This document shows positions 27,242 to 36,193 of a DNA stretch of 64,000 bases, piece after piece (within the stretch, counting starts at the first letter, position 1; each line of letters opens with the position of its first letter). Source of the stretch: Bacteroidales bacterium UBA6267 (GTDB taxonomy: Bacteria; Bacteroidota; Bacteroidia; Bacteroidales; UBA1556); the NCBI GenBank assembly GCA_002440745.1, contig DJVB01000036.1, positions 1 to 64,000 of the forward strand, given 5' to 3'. The notes under the pieces were generated by a model. That model was given only the letters and a program-made list of their open reading frames with translations, was not told the origin of the DNA and did no database searches. The position numbers and the translations under genes were made by a program.

Positions 27242-28264
27242 ATGGGACTATTTTCATTCTTAACCCGCGAAATTGCCATCGACCTCGGCACCGCTAATAC
27301 CATCATTATTTACAATGATAAAGTCGTGGTTGACGAACCTTCCATCGTAGCCATCGACCGCAAGACTGAAAAGATTATTGCAGTTGGTAAGAAAGCAGAA
27401 ATGATGCATGGAAAAACTCACGACAACATTATGACTATCAAGCCTTTGAGAGACGGGGTTATTGCCGACTTTCAGGCAGCAGAATATATGATAAGGGAGA
27501 TGATCAAGATGATTAATCCCAAAAAGACGTTATTTCCTCCTTCACTTCGTATGGTTGTGTGCATCCCAAGTGGGATAACTGAAGTGGAAGAGCGTGCAGT
27601 GCGCGACTCTGCCGAACAAGCCGGCGCCAAAGAAGTCAGAATGATTCACGAACCAATGGCTGCTGCCATCGGTATTGGCATCGACGTTATGGAGCCAACC
27701 GGAAACATGATAGTCGATATCGGCGGCGGCACATCCGAAATTGCCGTTATCGCTCTCGGCGGAATTGTCAACAACAAATCGATTCGTATTGCCGGAAATG
27801 ATTTCAACAGCGACATAATCGACTATATGCGTAAAACACACAATATCAATATTGGAGAGCGGACAGCAGAACGCATCAAAATTGAGGTGGGCGCAGCAAT
27901 CACCGATTTAGAAAATCCACCGGAAGATTATCCTGTTCATGGCCGCGATATGTTGACCGGAATTCCAAAAGAAATTATGGTCAACTATGCTGAGATAGCT
28001 TATGCTTTGGATAAAACCATTTCCAAAATCGAAGCTGCTGTGTTGAGCGCTTTAGAAAATACACCGCCGGAACTCTCTGCCGATATTTTCCGTACAGGAA
28101 TTTATCTTGCCGGAGGAGGCAGCCTTCTTCGAGGCCTCGACAAACGGATTCATGCCCGCACCAAATTGCCCGTAACAGTGGCCGAAGACCCGCTTCGCGC
28201 TGTGGCTCGTGGCACCGGCATCGCCTTGAAAAACTTTGAGAAGTTTACCTTCCTCATCAAGTAA
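27242..28264 (+). CDS. mreB: Rod shape-determining protein MreB
   Basis: MreB is the bacterial actin homologue that organises lateral wall synthesis. I use the ATG at 27242 (Met-Gly-Leu-Phe-Ser-Phe); the frame reaches back to 27161 but that overlaps purH. The 340 residues carry the phosphate-1 loop DLGTANTIIIY, PLRDGVIADF, the phosphate-2 loop MIVDIGGGTSEIAVI and the adenosine motif LAGGGSLLRGLD. The N-terminal GLFSFLTREIAI is a membrane-association element. It is followed 12 bp later by mreC. Confidence 0.97.
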   Translation: MGLFSFLTREIAIDLGTANTIIIYNDKVVVDEPSIVAIDRKTEKIIAVGKKAEMMHGKTHDNIMTIKPLRDGVIADFQAAEYMIREMIKMINPKKTLFPPSLRMVVCIPSGITEVEERAVRDSAEQAGAKEVRMIHEPMAAAIGIGIDVMEPTGNMIVDIGGGTSEIAVIALGGIVNNKSIRIAGNDFNSDIIDYMRKTHNINIGERTAERIKIEVGAAITDLENPPEDYPVHGRDMLTGIPKEIMVNYAEIAYALDKTISKIEAAVLSALENTPPELSADIFRTGIYLAGGGSLLRGLDKRIHARTKLPVTVAEDPLRAVARGTGIALKNFEKFTFLIK

Positions 28265-28276
28265 ACCTGCCATCGC

Positions 28277-29104
28277 ATGAGGAATCTCATTTTGTTTCTT
28301 TGGAAACACCGCTATTTTTTACTATTCCTCATTTTGCAACTTGTTGCTATTGGGCTAATTGTGTCCAATAATAGCTTCCAACGGTCGAAATTTATCTCTG
28401 CTTCCAACGGCGTCACCGGTAATATTCTTTCGCTTTACGACAACGCCGTTTCGTATTTTGCATTGAAATCGGCCAATGAACGTTTAGCCCAAGAAAACGC
28501 CCGCTTACGCAATCAACTCAAAACTTCACAGATTCTTTTAGATACAAATTCTTTTGAATTTCAAGATAGTTTATGGCAACAGCACTATTTCTACCAACAT
28601 AGTAAAGTGCTAAACAACAGCTTTCAAAAGAGAAATAACTATTTGATTATCAGCAAAGGAAGAAAACAAGGAATTGCAACCCAAATGGCTGTTCTCGGAC
28701 AAAATGGAATCGTAGGGATTGTGAATTCAGTTTCGGACAATTTCAGCTCCGTAATTTCTGTACTGCATTCCAGATCGGCAATTGATGCAAAGCTTAAAAA
28801 CTCAGGCTATACCGGCACTATCGGTTGGGATGGAAAGGATTACCGTATCGGTCAACTGAAAAATATTCCATCACACGTGTTAGTTAATATTGGCGACACG
28901 GTGGTCACCAGTGGTTTTAGCTTTATTTTTCCGGAAGGGCTTATGGTTGGTATTGTAGAAAAAGCCGACGAGATTAAAGGCAAAGGTTATTATGATATTC
29001 AGGTTCGTTTTTCGCAAGAATTTAATAAACTCGAATATGTTTATGTAGTCACCGACCTGCTTCGAGAAGAAGAAGAACTAATTGAAAATCAAACTAATGA
29101 ATAG
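28277..29104 (+). CDS. mreC: Rod shape-determining protein MreC
   Basis: MreC is a periplasmic scaffold of the elongasome that couples MreB to the cell-wall enzymes. The 275-residue protein has one N-terminal transmembrane helix (about 12-30), a coiled coil (about 60-85, ANERLAQENARLRNQL) and the two-barrel MreC domain with RKQGIATQMAVLGQNGIVG and GDTVVTSGFSFIFPEGLMVG. Length is usual. Its stop overlaps the mreD ATG by 8 bases. Confidence 0.94.
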   Translation: MRNLILFLWKHRYFLLFLILQLVAIGLIVSNNSFQRSKFISASNGVTGNILSLYDNAVSYFALKSANERLAQENARLRNQLKTSQILLDTNSFEFQDSLWQQHYFYQHSKVLNNSFQKRNNYLIISKGRKQGIATQMAVLGQNGIVGIVNSVSDNFSSVISVLHSRSAIDAKLKNSGYTGTIGWDGKDYRIGQLKNIPSHVLVNIGDTVVTSGFSFIFPEGLMVGIVEKADEIKGKGYYDIQVRFSQEFNKLEYVYVVTDLLREEEELIENQTNE

Positions 29105-29603
29105 ATTAGTATTACTAAATATCGCCCGTTTTCTTATACTTCTAATGTTGCAAGTTTTTGTGTTCAATCATATCAACTATGTGGGCTATGTAAATCCTTT
29201 TATTTTCCTGATGTTTGTGGTTTTGCTGCCATTTGAAACAGCAGGCTGGCTTTTGCTCACCTCAGCATTTTTGATGGGTTTAGGAGTCGATTTGCTTACC
29301 GGAAGCCTTGGCGTGCACGCCTCAGCAACAACATTAGCAGCTTTTCTTCGCCCGACAATTTTACATCAACTTATGCCCAAATTAGAAAAAAATTCCACTG
29401 TGCAACCGGGCATTAGTTTTATGGGGATGCCCACATTTACTCTATATACTGCCATTCTGGTTTTTATACATCATTTTGCATTCTTCACAATCGAAAGTTG
29501 GAGTTTTTCGGAAATCGGTTACACCTTGTTAAGAACCTTATTCTCAGGCTTTTTTACTGTGCTTTTTATTGTGCTGCTTGATTTTATTTTTCGCAAAAAA
29601 TAA
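29097..29603 (+). CDS. mreD: Rod shape-determining protein MreD
   Basis: This 168-residue integral membrane protein fits MreD by position and by five to six hydrophobic segments with the GLGVDLLTGSLGVHAS loop. I use the ATG at 29097, which overlaps the mreC stop by 8 bases; the frame could begin 15 bases earlier. In most Bacteroidota the operon continues with mrdA (PBP2) and rodA. Here it ends, and the next gene is convergent starting 12 bases on. Confidence 0.88.
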   Translation: MNRLVLLNIARFLILLMLQVFVFNHINYVGYVNPFIFLMFVVLLPFETAGWLLLTSAFLMGLGVDLLTGSLGVHASATTLAAFLRPTILHQLMPKLEKNSTVQPGISFMGMPTFTLYTAILVFIHHFAFFTIESWSFSEIGYTLLRTLFSGFFTVLFIVLLDFIFRKK

Positions 29604-29614
29604 TGAACTCAATC

Positions 29615-31195
29615 TCATCCAAATTTTAGTTTCACAAAGAAAAATACTTTTCGGCGTTCGCCACGACTATCAATCACAACCTGATAACCGGTCAGTAAAA
29701 AGTAGGAGTCGTACCAGTGATAGATTTTTCCATAATTTTCGTGAAGTATTTTCTCCGATGGATCGACAGTTTCCACTTCCGTTTCTTCCTTTCTAAATAC
29801 TAATTCACTGCCGCTGATTACTTTAGAGTAGATTTTCCCATCAAAATAATAGAGCAAAACTTGAGTTTCGTTATCGAAATAAACCACAACATTTTCCTCA
29901 AGATTATAGCTAATTATATCGTTGATAGTAAATGTATTATCCCATAAAAGGTCGCCATTGGAAGTGAACGCGGCTGCAATTGCATCGGTGAAACGATAGC
30001 CGTCAAAAACCTGTTCGTTGTAAATGGAACCATAAATATTGTAAAAAGTTTCGTAGTGATACTCAGGATTATACCGCTCGGCAAGAACTATATAAGAGGA
30101 GTCGAACTGAAGCACCTCATCATGAACTAAAAGCTTAAATCCCAAATCGATAGACTCGCCTTGCCTCTTGCTGGATTCGTACCTTTTTCGCAACCGAAAA
30201 TCCAAAACATCCTTAATATTGTTAAAGTCGGAAAAAGGATGAAACCGAAATTCTGTGGTGATGTCGGGTAAAATCTTTGCCACAAAAATCCCATCAGCAA
30301 TATCGTTTCTATTTGATTTTGTACTTGGCAGATTATTATAAGTACCTATAAGTAAGAACTTTGCATCGTTTACAGGGACAAACTGAGCCGTCAACAAAGT
30401 TTTGTTTTCTAGTCCGGTGATGGTTTGGCGATTCAACTGGTTTCCATTTTTATCAAACTCCACATAAATATAGGAAGTGCGTTTCTTATGACGATTGCTG
30501 ATAAGCATGGCGAAAATCTCCTTTTCGGTATTTGCACGAGCCGATAGAATACGCGATTCCCCTTTAATATCCATCAGAAAATCTTTGACTTGGCCAGACG
30601 CATCGCGATAAGAAAGTACGGGAGGCACAGAGTAAACCTTTGAGCCTGTGATCATTGGGAAAATGGTGAAATAGTAGAAAAACTGACCAAAATTAGCGGC
30701 AACAGATGGGTTTTTCACACCGGCAATAAACTGATTTTGATCCAGAACCTGAAAGAACTCGTAATCGACACGAGGGTTGCTATTGGTAATCGAAGACGAA
30801 TATTTTGAATTTATATAGTTGTATTTCAAATAGATAAACTGATTTGCCGAAGTGGAATTGCCAAAAAAGAAATGAAGAAGACTGTCTTTGTCCTGGTAAT
30901 AATCCAATATTTTATAGTCGTTTGGGGTTTTAAAACCCTGAGTTTTCATCATTTTAAAATTAGAAGCATATTGATTAATTTGCCAATTGTTTGACGATTT
31001 ATCCGGTTTGTTAAGATGTTGAATGGTAATTAGATTGCCTGATTCCACAGGAACGAAATACATAAAATCGAAGGTACGAGCATCAATTTCACCGCGCAGC
31101 AAATCGCCGGATTGGCAGTTGGCATTTTGAGGGAATAACCCTAAAAGCTGAATCAGTAGAAACAGATGGAGAAAAACGAAAACACGGTACTTCAT
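29615..31195 (-). CDS. Secreted protein of unknown function
   Basis: I do not recognise this 526-residue protein. A signal peptide spans about residues 1-28, ending near Asn-Ala-Asn-Cys-Gln; a Cys there raises the possibility of a lipoprotein, but the lipobox is poor. The rest is rich in Tyr, Phe, Asp and Asn with regularly spaced beta strands, and it contains phrases common in beta-propeller-like or WD-like secreted proteins (DGIFVAKILPD, GDLLWDNTFTIND). No T9SS sorting domain or catalytic motif is seen. I start at the ATG 31193-31195; the frame extends to 31282 without a signal peptide. It converges on mreD and diverges from the serpin gene. Confidence 0.65.
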   Translation of the reverse strand: MKYRVFVFLHLFLLIQLLGLFPQNANCQSGDLLRGEIDARTFDFMYFVPVESGNLITIQHLNKPDKSSNNWQINQYASNFKMMKTQGFKTPNDYKILDYYQDKDSLLHFFFGNSTSANQFIYLKYNYINSKYSSSITNSNPRVDYEFFQVLDQNQFIAGVKNPSVAANFGQFFYYFTIFPMITGSKVYSVPPVLSYRDASGQVKDFLMDIKGESRILSARANTEKEIFAMLISNRHKKRTSYIYVEFDKNGNQLNRQTITGLENKTLLTAQFVPVNDAKFLLIGTYNNLPSTKSNRNDIADGIFVAKILPDITTEFRFHPFSDFNNIKDVLDFRLRKRYESSKRQGESIDLGFKLLVHDEVLQFDSSYIVLAERYNPEYHYETFYNIYGSIYNEQVFDGYRFTDAIAAAFTSNGDLLWDNTFTINDIISYNLEENVVVYFDNETQVLLYYFDGKIYSKVISGSELVFRKEETEVETVDPSEKILHENYGKIYHWYDSYFLLTGYQVVIDSRGERRKVFFFVKLKFG

Positions 31196-31336
31196 AACTA
31201 ATGATTGAGGGCGTAAATTTAGAACAAAATTAAAATGGGGAGATTTAAAAAATGTTGAGACCTCCAACTTTCTTACGGCCAAAATCTATGGAATAAAATT
31301 TGCCAAGTCGTCTCTTCATTTTTAAAACTAAACCTT

Positions 31337-32545
31337 ATGATTAAAAAGATGCTTATTCCGGCGTTTTCCCTGATTCTCCTTAGTGCAACTAATAGTTCTT
31401 CAATTTCTGAAGATACTGTTATTCAGGGAAATACAAAATTCGCTTTCGACATTTTCAACCAAATTTCCTCAAAATCCAACGACAATATTTTCCTTTCTCC
31501 CTTCAGCATTTCCACCGCCTTAGCCATGACTTATGTGGGCGCAGCCGAACAAACTGCTGAAGAAATGAAAAACACCTTGCATTTTGGAGAAAACAATTTA
31601 GATTTTCACAATGCATATAGCACTTATGTTCAACAACTTGAAAATAACGCTTTGGGAAATATACAATTGAGTATTGCCAATAAAATTTGGGCTCAGAAAA
31701 AATACGAACTCAAGCCACAATTTATAAACATTAACAGAGAAGCCTATCTTTCCGACATTGCATTAATGAATTTTGCTGAAAAGCCCGAAGAAAGTCGTTT
31801 GGAGATAAATCAATGGGTTGAAAATAAGACACAACAAAAAATAAAGGATTTAATTCCTTCGGGAATGATTACTACGGATACCCGTTTAGTGTTGACTAAT
31901 GCCATTTATTTTAAGGGAGATTGGGCTAATCAATTCGAAAAAGAAAATACGAAGGACAAACCATTTTACAAGTTAGATAAAAGCGAACTCACCACACCCT
32001 TTATGCACCAAAGACTGCATATTAGATACTTTGAACAAAATGAATATCAGATGGTTATGTTACCATACCAAGGATATAAACATAGTATGATTGTGGTGCT
32101 TCCAAACAAAAAAACAAGCATTGAAAATGTTGCAACTATGATGAGTACAAATCTTTTTTCGGATTTGGCAAAAAGTCGAGAGCGGGATGTAATGCTTGAA
32201 TTGCCAAAATTTAAAATTCTACAATCAGTAAATCTAAACGACCCTTTAAAGGAATTAGGAATGAACCAGGCGTTTGCATCTGAGGCTAATTTTTCCAATA
32301 TGACAAAGGTTGATGACGATTTGCATATTTCGGCGATACTTCACAAAGCTTTTATAGAGGTGGACGAAAAGGGCACCGAAGCGGCTGCAGCAACAGCAGT
32401 AGTAATGACGGTTGAATGTATTTCGGTTTCAAACCCCGAACTGCCGGTTAGCTTTATCGCCAATCGTCCGTTTTTGTTTTATATCATCGACAACCAAACC
32501 AACGGAATCCTGTTCATGGGTAGAATGATGAACCCTAAAAAGTAA
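31337..32545 (+). CDS. Secreted serpin (serine protease inhibitor family)
   Basis: This 402-residue protein is a full-length serpin. A signal peptide fills about residues 1-23, so it acts outside the cytoplasm. Serpin landmarks are NIFLSPFSISTALAMTYVGA near 53-72, VLTNAIYFKGDW near 182-193, the hinge region with Glu344, Gly346, Thr347 and four Ala (349-352), and the C-terminal FIANRPFLFYIIDNQTNGILFMGRMMNP. The small-residue hinge predicts an inhibitory serpin that can insert its reactive loop. By alignment register with alpha-1-antitrypsin the scissile bond would be Glu360-Cys361, an unusual choice. It ends in a strong bidirectional terminator. Confidence 0.94.
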   Translation: MIKKMLIPAFSLILLSATNSSSISEDTVIQGNTKFAFDIFNQISSKSNDNIFLSPFSISTALAMTYVGAAEQTAEEMKNTLHFGENNLDFHNAYSTYVQQLENNALGNIQLSIANKIWAQKKYELKPQFININREAYLSDIALMNFAEKPEESRLEINQWVENKTQQKIKDLIPSGMITTDTRLVLTNAIYFKGDWANQFEKENTKDKPFYKLDKSELTTPFMHQRLHIRYFEQNEYQMVMLPYQGYKHSMIVVLPNKKTSIENVATMMSTNLFSDLAKSRERDVMLELPKFKILQSVNLNDPLKELGMNQAFASEANFSNMTKVDDDLHISAILHKAFIEVDEKGTEAAAATAVVMTVECISVSNPELPVSFIANRPFLFYIIDNQTNGILFMGRMMNPKK

Positions 32546-32548
32546 AGC

Positions 32549-32588
32549 AAAAAAAAGTGCGGTGATAAATTACCGCACTTTTTTTTGG
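32549..32588. terminator. Bidirectional terminator between serpin and POT transporter
   Basis: AAAAAAGTGCGGT (32551-32563) pairs with ACCGCACTTTTTT (32572-32584) across an 8-base loop, followed by T residues on both strands. It serves the convergent serpin and transporter genes. Confidence 0.92.
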
Positions 32589-32601
32589 ATGTTTAAATCC
32601 A

Positions 32602-34122
32602 TTATTTAGCAACGCGCTCGAGCCATTTTATCATAAACAAAATGGTAAACATCGAAATAGCTGTGGCCACAACAAAAATACCCCAAGTCATCCAAATTGG
32701 AATAGATTCGTATAAGATAGCGCCAATAAATAGAAGACCATTACCCAAAGCGGTTGCACCAAGCCAACCACCTTGCATCATGCCTTGATATTGAGGAGGA
32801 GCCACTTTGGAAACAAATGAAATACCCATGGGGCTAATGAAAAGCTCAGCAACTGTGAGAATAAAATAAGTGCCTAATAATAAAAAAGGAGTAACTTTTT
32901 GAGCATCTAAAAGAGGTGTGCCATTATGTGTTGTGCTAATATCGGTAAAAAGAGGAAGACCTAATGAACCAAAAAGCATAACAACAAAACCTAGAGAAGC
33001 GATACCCATACCAATGGCAATTTTTTTAGGCGTAGAAGGCTCCATATTTCTTGCGCGCAACCAACCAAACAGACCCATAACAATAGGAGTAAGAAATACC
33101 ACAAAGAAAGGATTCATTGATTGGAAAATTTCAGCGGAAAAATCATAACTACCAATGCGTAGAAGAGTATAATCACGCGCAAAGAAAGTTAAAGTTAATC
33201 CATTTTGATGAAACGAAAACCAAAAGAAAATAACCACACCAAATACGGCTAAAAGTGCATACATACGTTGCTTCACTTCGGCAGCTTCCATTTTAATTTC
33301 GTCAGTAATTTCTCCAGCTTTGGCTTTAACTTTAGGATTTGGAAAATTCTTTTTATTCGTCATATAAATGGTAAAAGAAATGGCCATAGCTATAATAGCA
33401 ATACCAAAAGCATAATGGAAACCAGTATTGAAAACATTCAAATAATCATTAGAAAAAGTTGTTAAATCAGTTACAACTTGGCCAGAAGCTTTATCGGCAT
33501 AAGCCTGAAAATTAGCAAGGGCAGTAGGTTCCATTTTGCCACCAAGGAAAGTATGACATTGTTCAGGAAGCCCTGCATCATATATATAACTATGTTTACC
33601 AAGCCACCAATTGCGAATGCCCACGGCAGCCAAAGGCGCAAAAATAGCCCCTACATTGATAAAGGCATAGAAAAGAGAAAAACCGGAATCGCGTTTTGGG
33701 CCAAACTCTTTATTATCATACATTTGACCAACTAAAGCTTGTAAATTGCCCTTAAACAAACCATTACCAAATGCAATTACAAAGAGACCTATTACAGTAA
33801 TGGTCAAAAAGAAATTGAAATTAGTAACAGGAGTAGTGGTAGGGACAGCAAGCACTGCATAACCAGAGGCCATCAAAATCAAACCAACCATGATTGTTCC
33901 TTTATAATTTTGAAGTCTATCGGCAATAATACCTCCGACTAACGCCAAAATATAAATTGAAAAATAAAATGCACCATAAATAATTCCTGCGTTGGTTCCT
34001 GATAGACCAAATTTGGCTTGCAGAAATAACACTAGAATTCCCATCATGGTGTAAAATCCGAACCTCTCGCCCATATTGGCCAAGGCTGCAGGAATAAGTC
34101 CTTTAGGATGTCCTTTAAACAT
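32602..34122 (-). CDS. Proton-dependent oligopeptide transporter (POT family)
   Basis: This 506-residue membrane protein is a POT/PTR (MFS) transporter that brings di- and tripeptides in with protons. The signature ANMGERFGFYTMMGILVLFL lies at residues 16-35, followed by GAFYFSIYILALVGGIIADR. At least twelve hydrophobic segments are visible, with a long central loop (about 175-225) and a cytoplasmic charged loop near 260-285, as in bacterial DtpT-type members. It is expressed divergently from the S41 protease and ends at the serpin terminator. It fits with the proteases nearby as an uptake route for peptide products, which is inference. Confidence 0.93.
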   Translation of the reverse strand: MFKGHPKGLIPAALANMGERFGFYTMMGILVLFLQAKFGLSGTNAGIIYGAFYFSIYILALVGGIIADRLQNYKGTIMVGLILMASGYAVLAVPTTTPVTNFNFFLTITVIGLFVIAFGNGLFKGNLQALVGQMYDNKEFGPKRDSGFSLFYAFINVGAIFAPLAAVGIRNWWLGKHSYIYDAGLPEQCHTFLGGKMEPTALANFQAYADKASGQVVTDLTTFSNDYLNVFNTGFHYAFGIAIIAMAISFTIYMTNKKNFPNPKVKAKAGEITDEIKMEAAEVKQRMYALLAVFGVVIFFWFSFHQNGLTLTFFARDYTLLRIGSYDFSAEIFQSMNPFFVVFLTPIVMGLFGWLRARNMEPSTPKKIAIGMGIASLGFVVMLFGSLGLPLFTDISTTHNGTPLLDAQKVTPFLLLGTYFILTVAELFISPMGISFVSKVAPPQYQGMMQGGWLGATALGNGLLFIGAILYESIPIWMTWGIFVVATAISMFTILFMIKWLERVAK

Positions 34123-34177
34123 AGTAATAATGTATTAGTTAATAATTAAATGTTTCCTGTAGTTGAATGAAAGTTGG

Positions 34178-34185
34178 CAAATATA
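34178..34185 (-). promoter_or_regulatory. -7 box for the POT transporter
   Basis: The minus strand reads TATATTTG. Transcription would start near 34172, about 50 bases before the ATG. No -33 TTTG is clear. Confidence 0.4.
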
Positions 34186-34339
34186 GATAATTTCGTTTTG
34201 CTTCCTACATAATTTAATTCTTATTGAAACTATTATATTTAAATTGTTGATTATCTGTAGAAAACACTATTCTTAAAAATTGATTTAACTCAAAAGAAAT
34301 AGGTAATAAATAGGAATACGGCTCGATAATCCCATGAAA

Positions 34340-34369
34340 TTTGGAGGATAAAAACCATCAAAATATTTG
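34340..34369 (+). promoter_or_regulatory. Promoter of the S41 protease gene
   Basis: TTTG (34340-34343), an 18-base spacer and AATATTTG (34362-34369), one mismatch from TAnnTTTG. Transcription would start near 34375, about 58 bases before the ATG. Confidence 0.45.
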
Positions 34370-34432
34370 CGACTTTTCTTTCAGGATTCTAATTACTTTT
34401 GAGCCGATTTAAATCTAAAACCCTTTTTACCT

Positions 34433-36070
34433 ATGCGATATTTCCTTTTCGTAGCTTTTATTGTTTTATCTTTTGGCAAAAATATAATTGCTCAACCTCA
34501 AACTGATTTCGAGATTTCCAAAAACTTAGATATTTATTCCTCTGTTTTTCAACAACTTTACTTGCATTACGCGGAAGAATTGCAAGTGGGTGAACTTAAC
34601 AAAAAAGCTATCGATGCCATGCTTTTAGCTCTCGATCCTTACACCAATTTTTATCCTGAAGCCGATATTGAGGATGTGAAATATTTAAAAACAGGACGTT
34701 ATGGAGGTGTTGGTGCGTCAATCCATATCCAAAACGACACGATTGTGGTGGGTTCCGTTTTGAAAAATTATCCATTCTACAAGGCGGGTATTTTTGCCGG
34801 CGACCGGCTTTTATCGGCTGATGGTCAGTCCCTTATTGGGAAAACTACGGATCAAATGTCGGAGATTTTAAAGGGAGCAGCAGGATCAAAACTACAATTA
34901 GAGGTAATCAGTTTTAAATCCAAACAAAAAGAATTTAAAACTGTTGAGCGCGAGGAAATTAAGATTGACAACGTGCCCTATTTTGGCATTGTCGAAAAGG
35001 GCTTGGGTTATGTAAAACTTACTCAATTCAACGAAACTGCCGCCACCGAAATAGATCAAGCTATCACCAAAATGCAATCGTCAGAAAAACTTGAAGGATT
35101 AGTCCTCGACTTGCGCGATAATGGAGGCGGACTGCTACAACAAGCGGTCGAAATTATGGACCTGTTTCTGCCTCCCGGCCTCTTAGTGGTAGAAACTAAA
35201 GGCAAGATGAAGGAAGAAAACCATCGCTACTTGACTTATCGTCCGGCAAAATATCCTGATTTGAAGGTGGTTGTGTTGATAAACGAACGGTCGGCTTCAG
35301 CTTCCGAAATTGTTGCCGGTGCCTTTCAAGACTATGACCGAGGAGTGATTCTCGGCAAAAAATCCTTTGGAAAAGGCCTGGTTCAAAAGGTTTTCCCTCT
35401 AAGCTATAACGCTCAAATGAAGGTGACCGTAGCTAAATATTATATCCCAAGCGGACGCTGCATTCAGGAGCTAAACTACGCCGACAAAAAGGATGGAAAA
35501 GCCACTAAAACCGCCGATTCTTTGAGAGGCAGTTTTAAAACACAAAATGGCAGAGTGGTTTTTGACGCAGGCGGAATTTTGCCCGACGTGGAAACCAAAT
35601 TCACTGATTTTGAACCCATAGTTATTGACCTTGCAGTGAAAAGATTGATTTTCAATTTTGCATTGAACTATATTCACAATCACGATTCCATTAAGTCTCA
35701 GGATTCCTTCCATCTTACGGAAAACGATTTTGCCAATTTCAAAGTTTTTCTCCATGCCAAGAATTATAGATTTGAATCTATTCATCTAAAAATGGTAAAC
35801 AAAATTTTGTCAGACTCAACGGTAATTTCAAACGAAAGCCTTGCAAATCAGGCTGAAACACTTAAAAAAATGATAATTGCAAATGATCTGGCTCATTTAG
35901 AAACAAATAAAGAAATCATTCTTCAACTCATCGAACAAGAAATTATCGCCTATTATTTTTCGGATTCAGGTCGAGCCAAAAGGATTCTTAAATCAGATAT
36001 TCCAACAAAGGAAGCTATTAATTTATTAACTGATAATCAGAAATATAAGTCAATTCTTTCAAAAATTTAA
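34433..36070 (+). CDS. S41 family C-terminal processing peptidase
   Basis: This 545-residue exported protease has a signal peptide (about 1-20) and a short helical N-terminal region. A PDZ domain follows (about 80-165, GRYGGVGASIHI and PFYKAGIFAGDRLLSADG), then the S41 catalytic domain. Its Ser/Lys dyad is visible: Ser289 in SASASEIVAGAF and Lys314 in SFGKGLVQ, with the usual 25-residue spacing. A C-terminal region of about 150 residues follows, as in Bacteroidota CtpA homologues. It would trim periplasmic or envelope proteins at exposed C-termini. The C25 protease follows 123 bp later with its own promoter. Confidence 0.95.
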   Translation: MRYFLFVAFIVLSFGKNIIAQPQTDFEISKNLDIYSSVFQQLYLHYAEELQVGELNKKAIDAMLLALDPYTNFYPEADIEDVKYLKTGRYGGVGASIHIQNDTIVVGSVLKNYPFYKAGIFAGDRLLSADGQSLIGKTTDQMSEILKGAAGSKLQLEVISFKSKQKEFKTVEREEIKIDNVPYFGIVEKGLGYVKLTQFNETAATEIDQAITKMQSSEKLEGLVLDLRDNGGGLLQQAVEIMDLFLPPGLLVVETKGKMKEENHRYLTYRPAKYPDLKVVVLINERSASASEIVAGAFQDYDRGVILGKKSFGKGLVQKVFPLSYNAQMKVTVAKYYIPSGRCIQELNYADKKDGKATKTADSLRGSFKTQNGRVVFDAGGILPDVETKFTDFEPIVIDLAVKRLIFNFALNYIHNHDSIKSQDSFHLTENDFANFKVFLHAKNYRFESIHLKMVNKILSDSTVISNESLANQAETLKKMIIANDLAHLETNKEIILQLIEQEIIAYYFSDSGRAKRILKSDIPTKEAINLLTDNQKYKSILSKI

Positions 36071-36118
36071 ACATTCCTATACAACTTTTTACCTTGATAT
36101 TTATCTTGTATTTTTTTA

Positions 36119-36150
36119 TTGTGATTGCATTAAACAAAGGTTTATTTTTG
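36119..36150 (+). promoter_or_regulatory. Promoter of the C25 protease gene
   Basis: TTG (36119-36121), a 21-base spacer and TATTTTTG (36143-36150). Transcription would start near 36156, about 38 bases before the ATG. Confidence 0.5.
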
Positions 36151-36193
36151 CGGCAACACAATATTCTAGCACAATAACACTCTAATTTTTTTT

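Larger units (their letters stand above)
34123..34432. other. Divergent promoter region, POT transporter / S41 protease
   Basis: These 310 bases hold a minus-strand -7 box for the transporter (34178-34185) and a plus-strand -33/-7 pair for the protease (34340-34369). I see no open frame or repeat between them. Confidence 0.5.
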
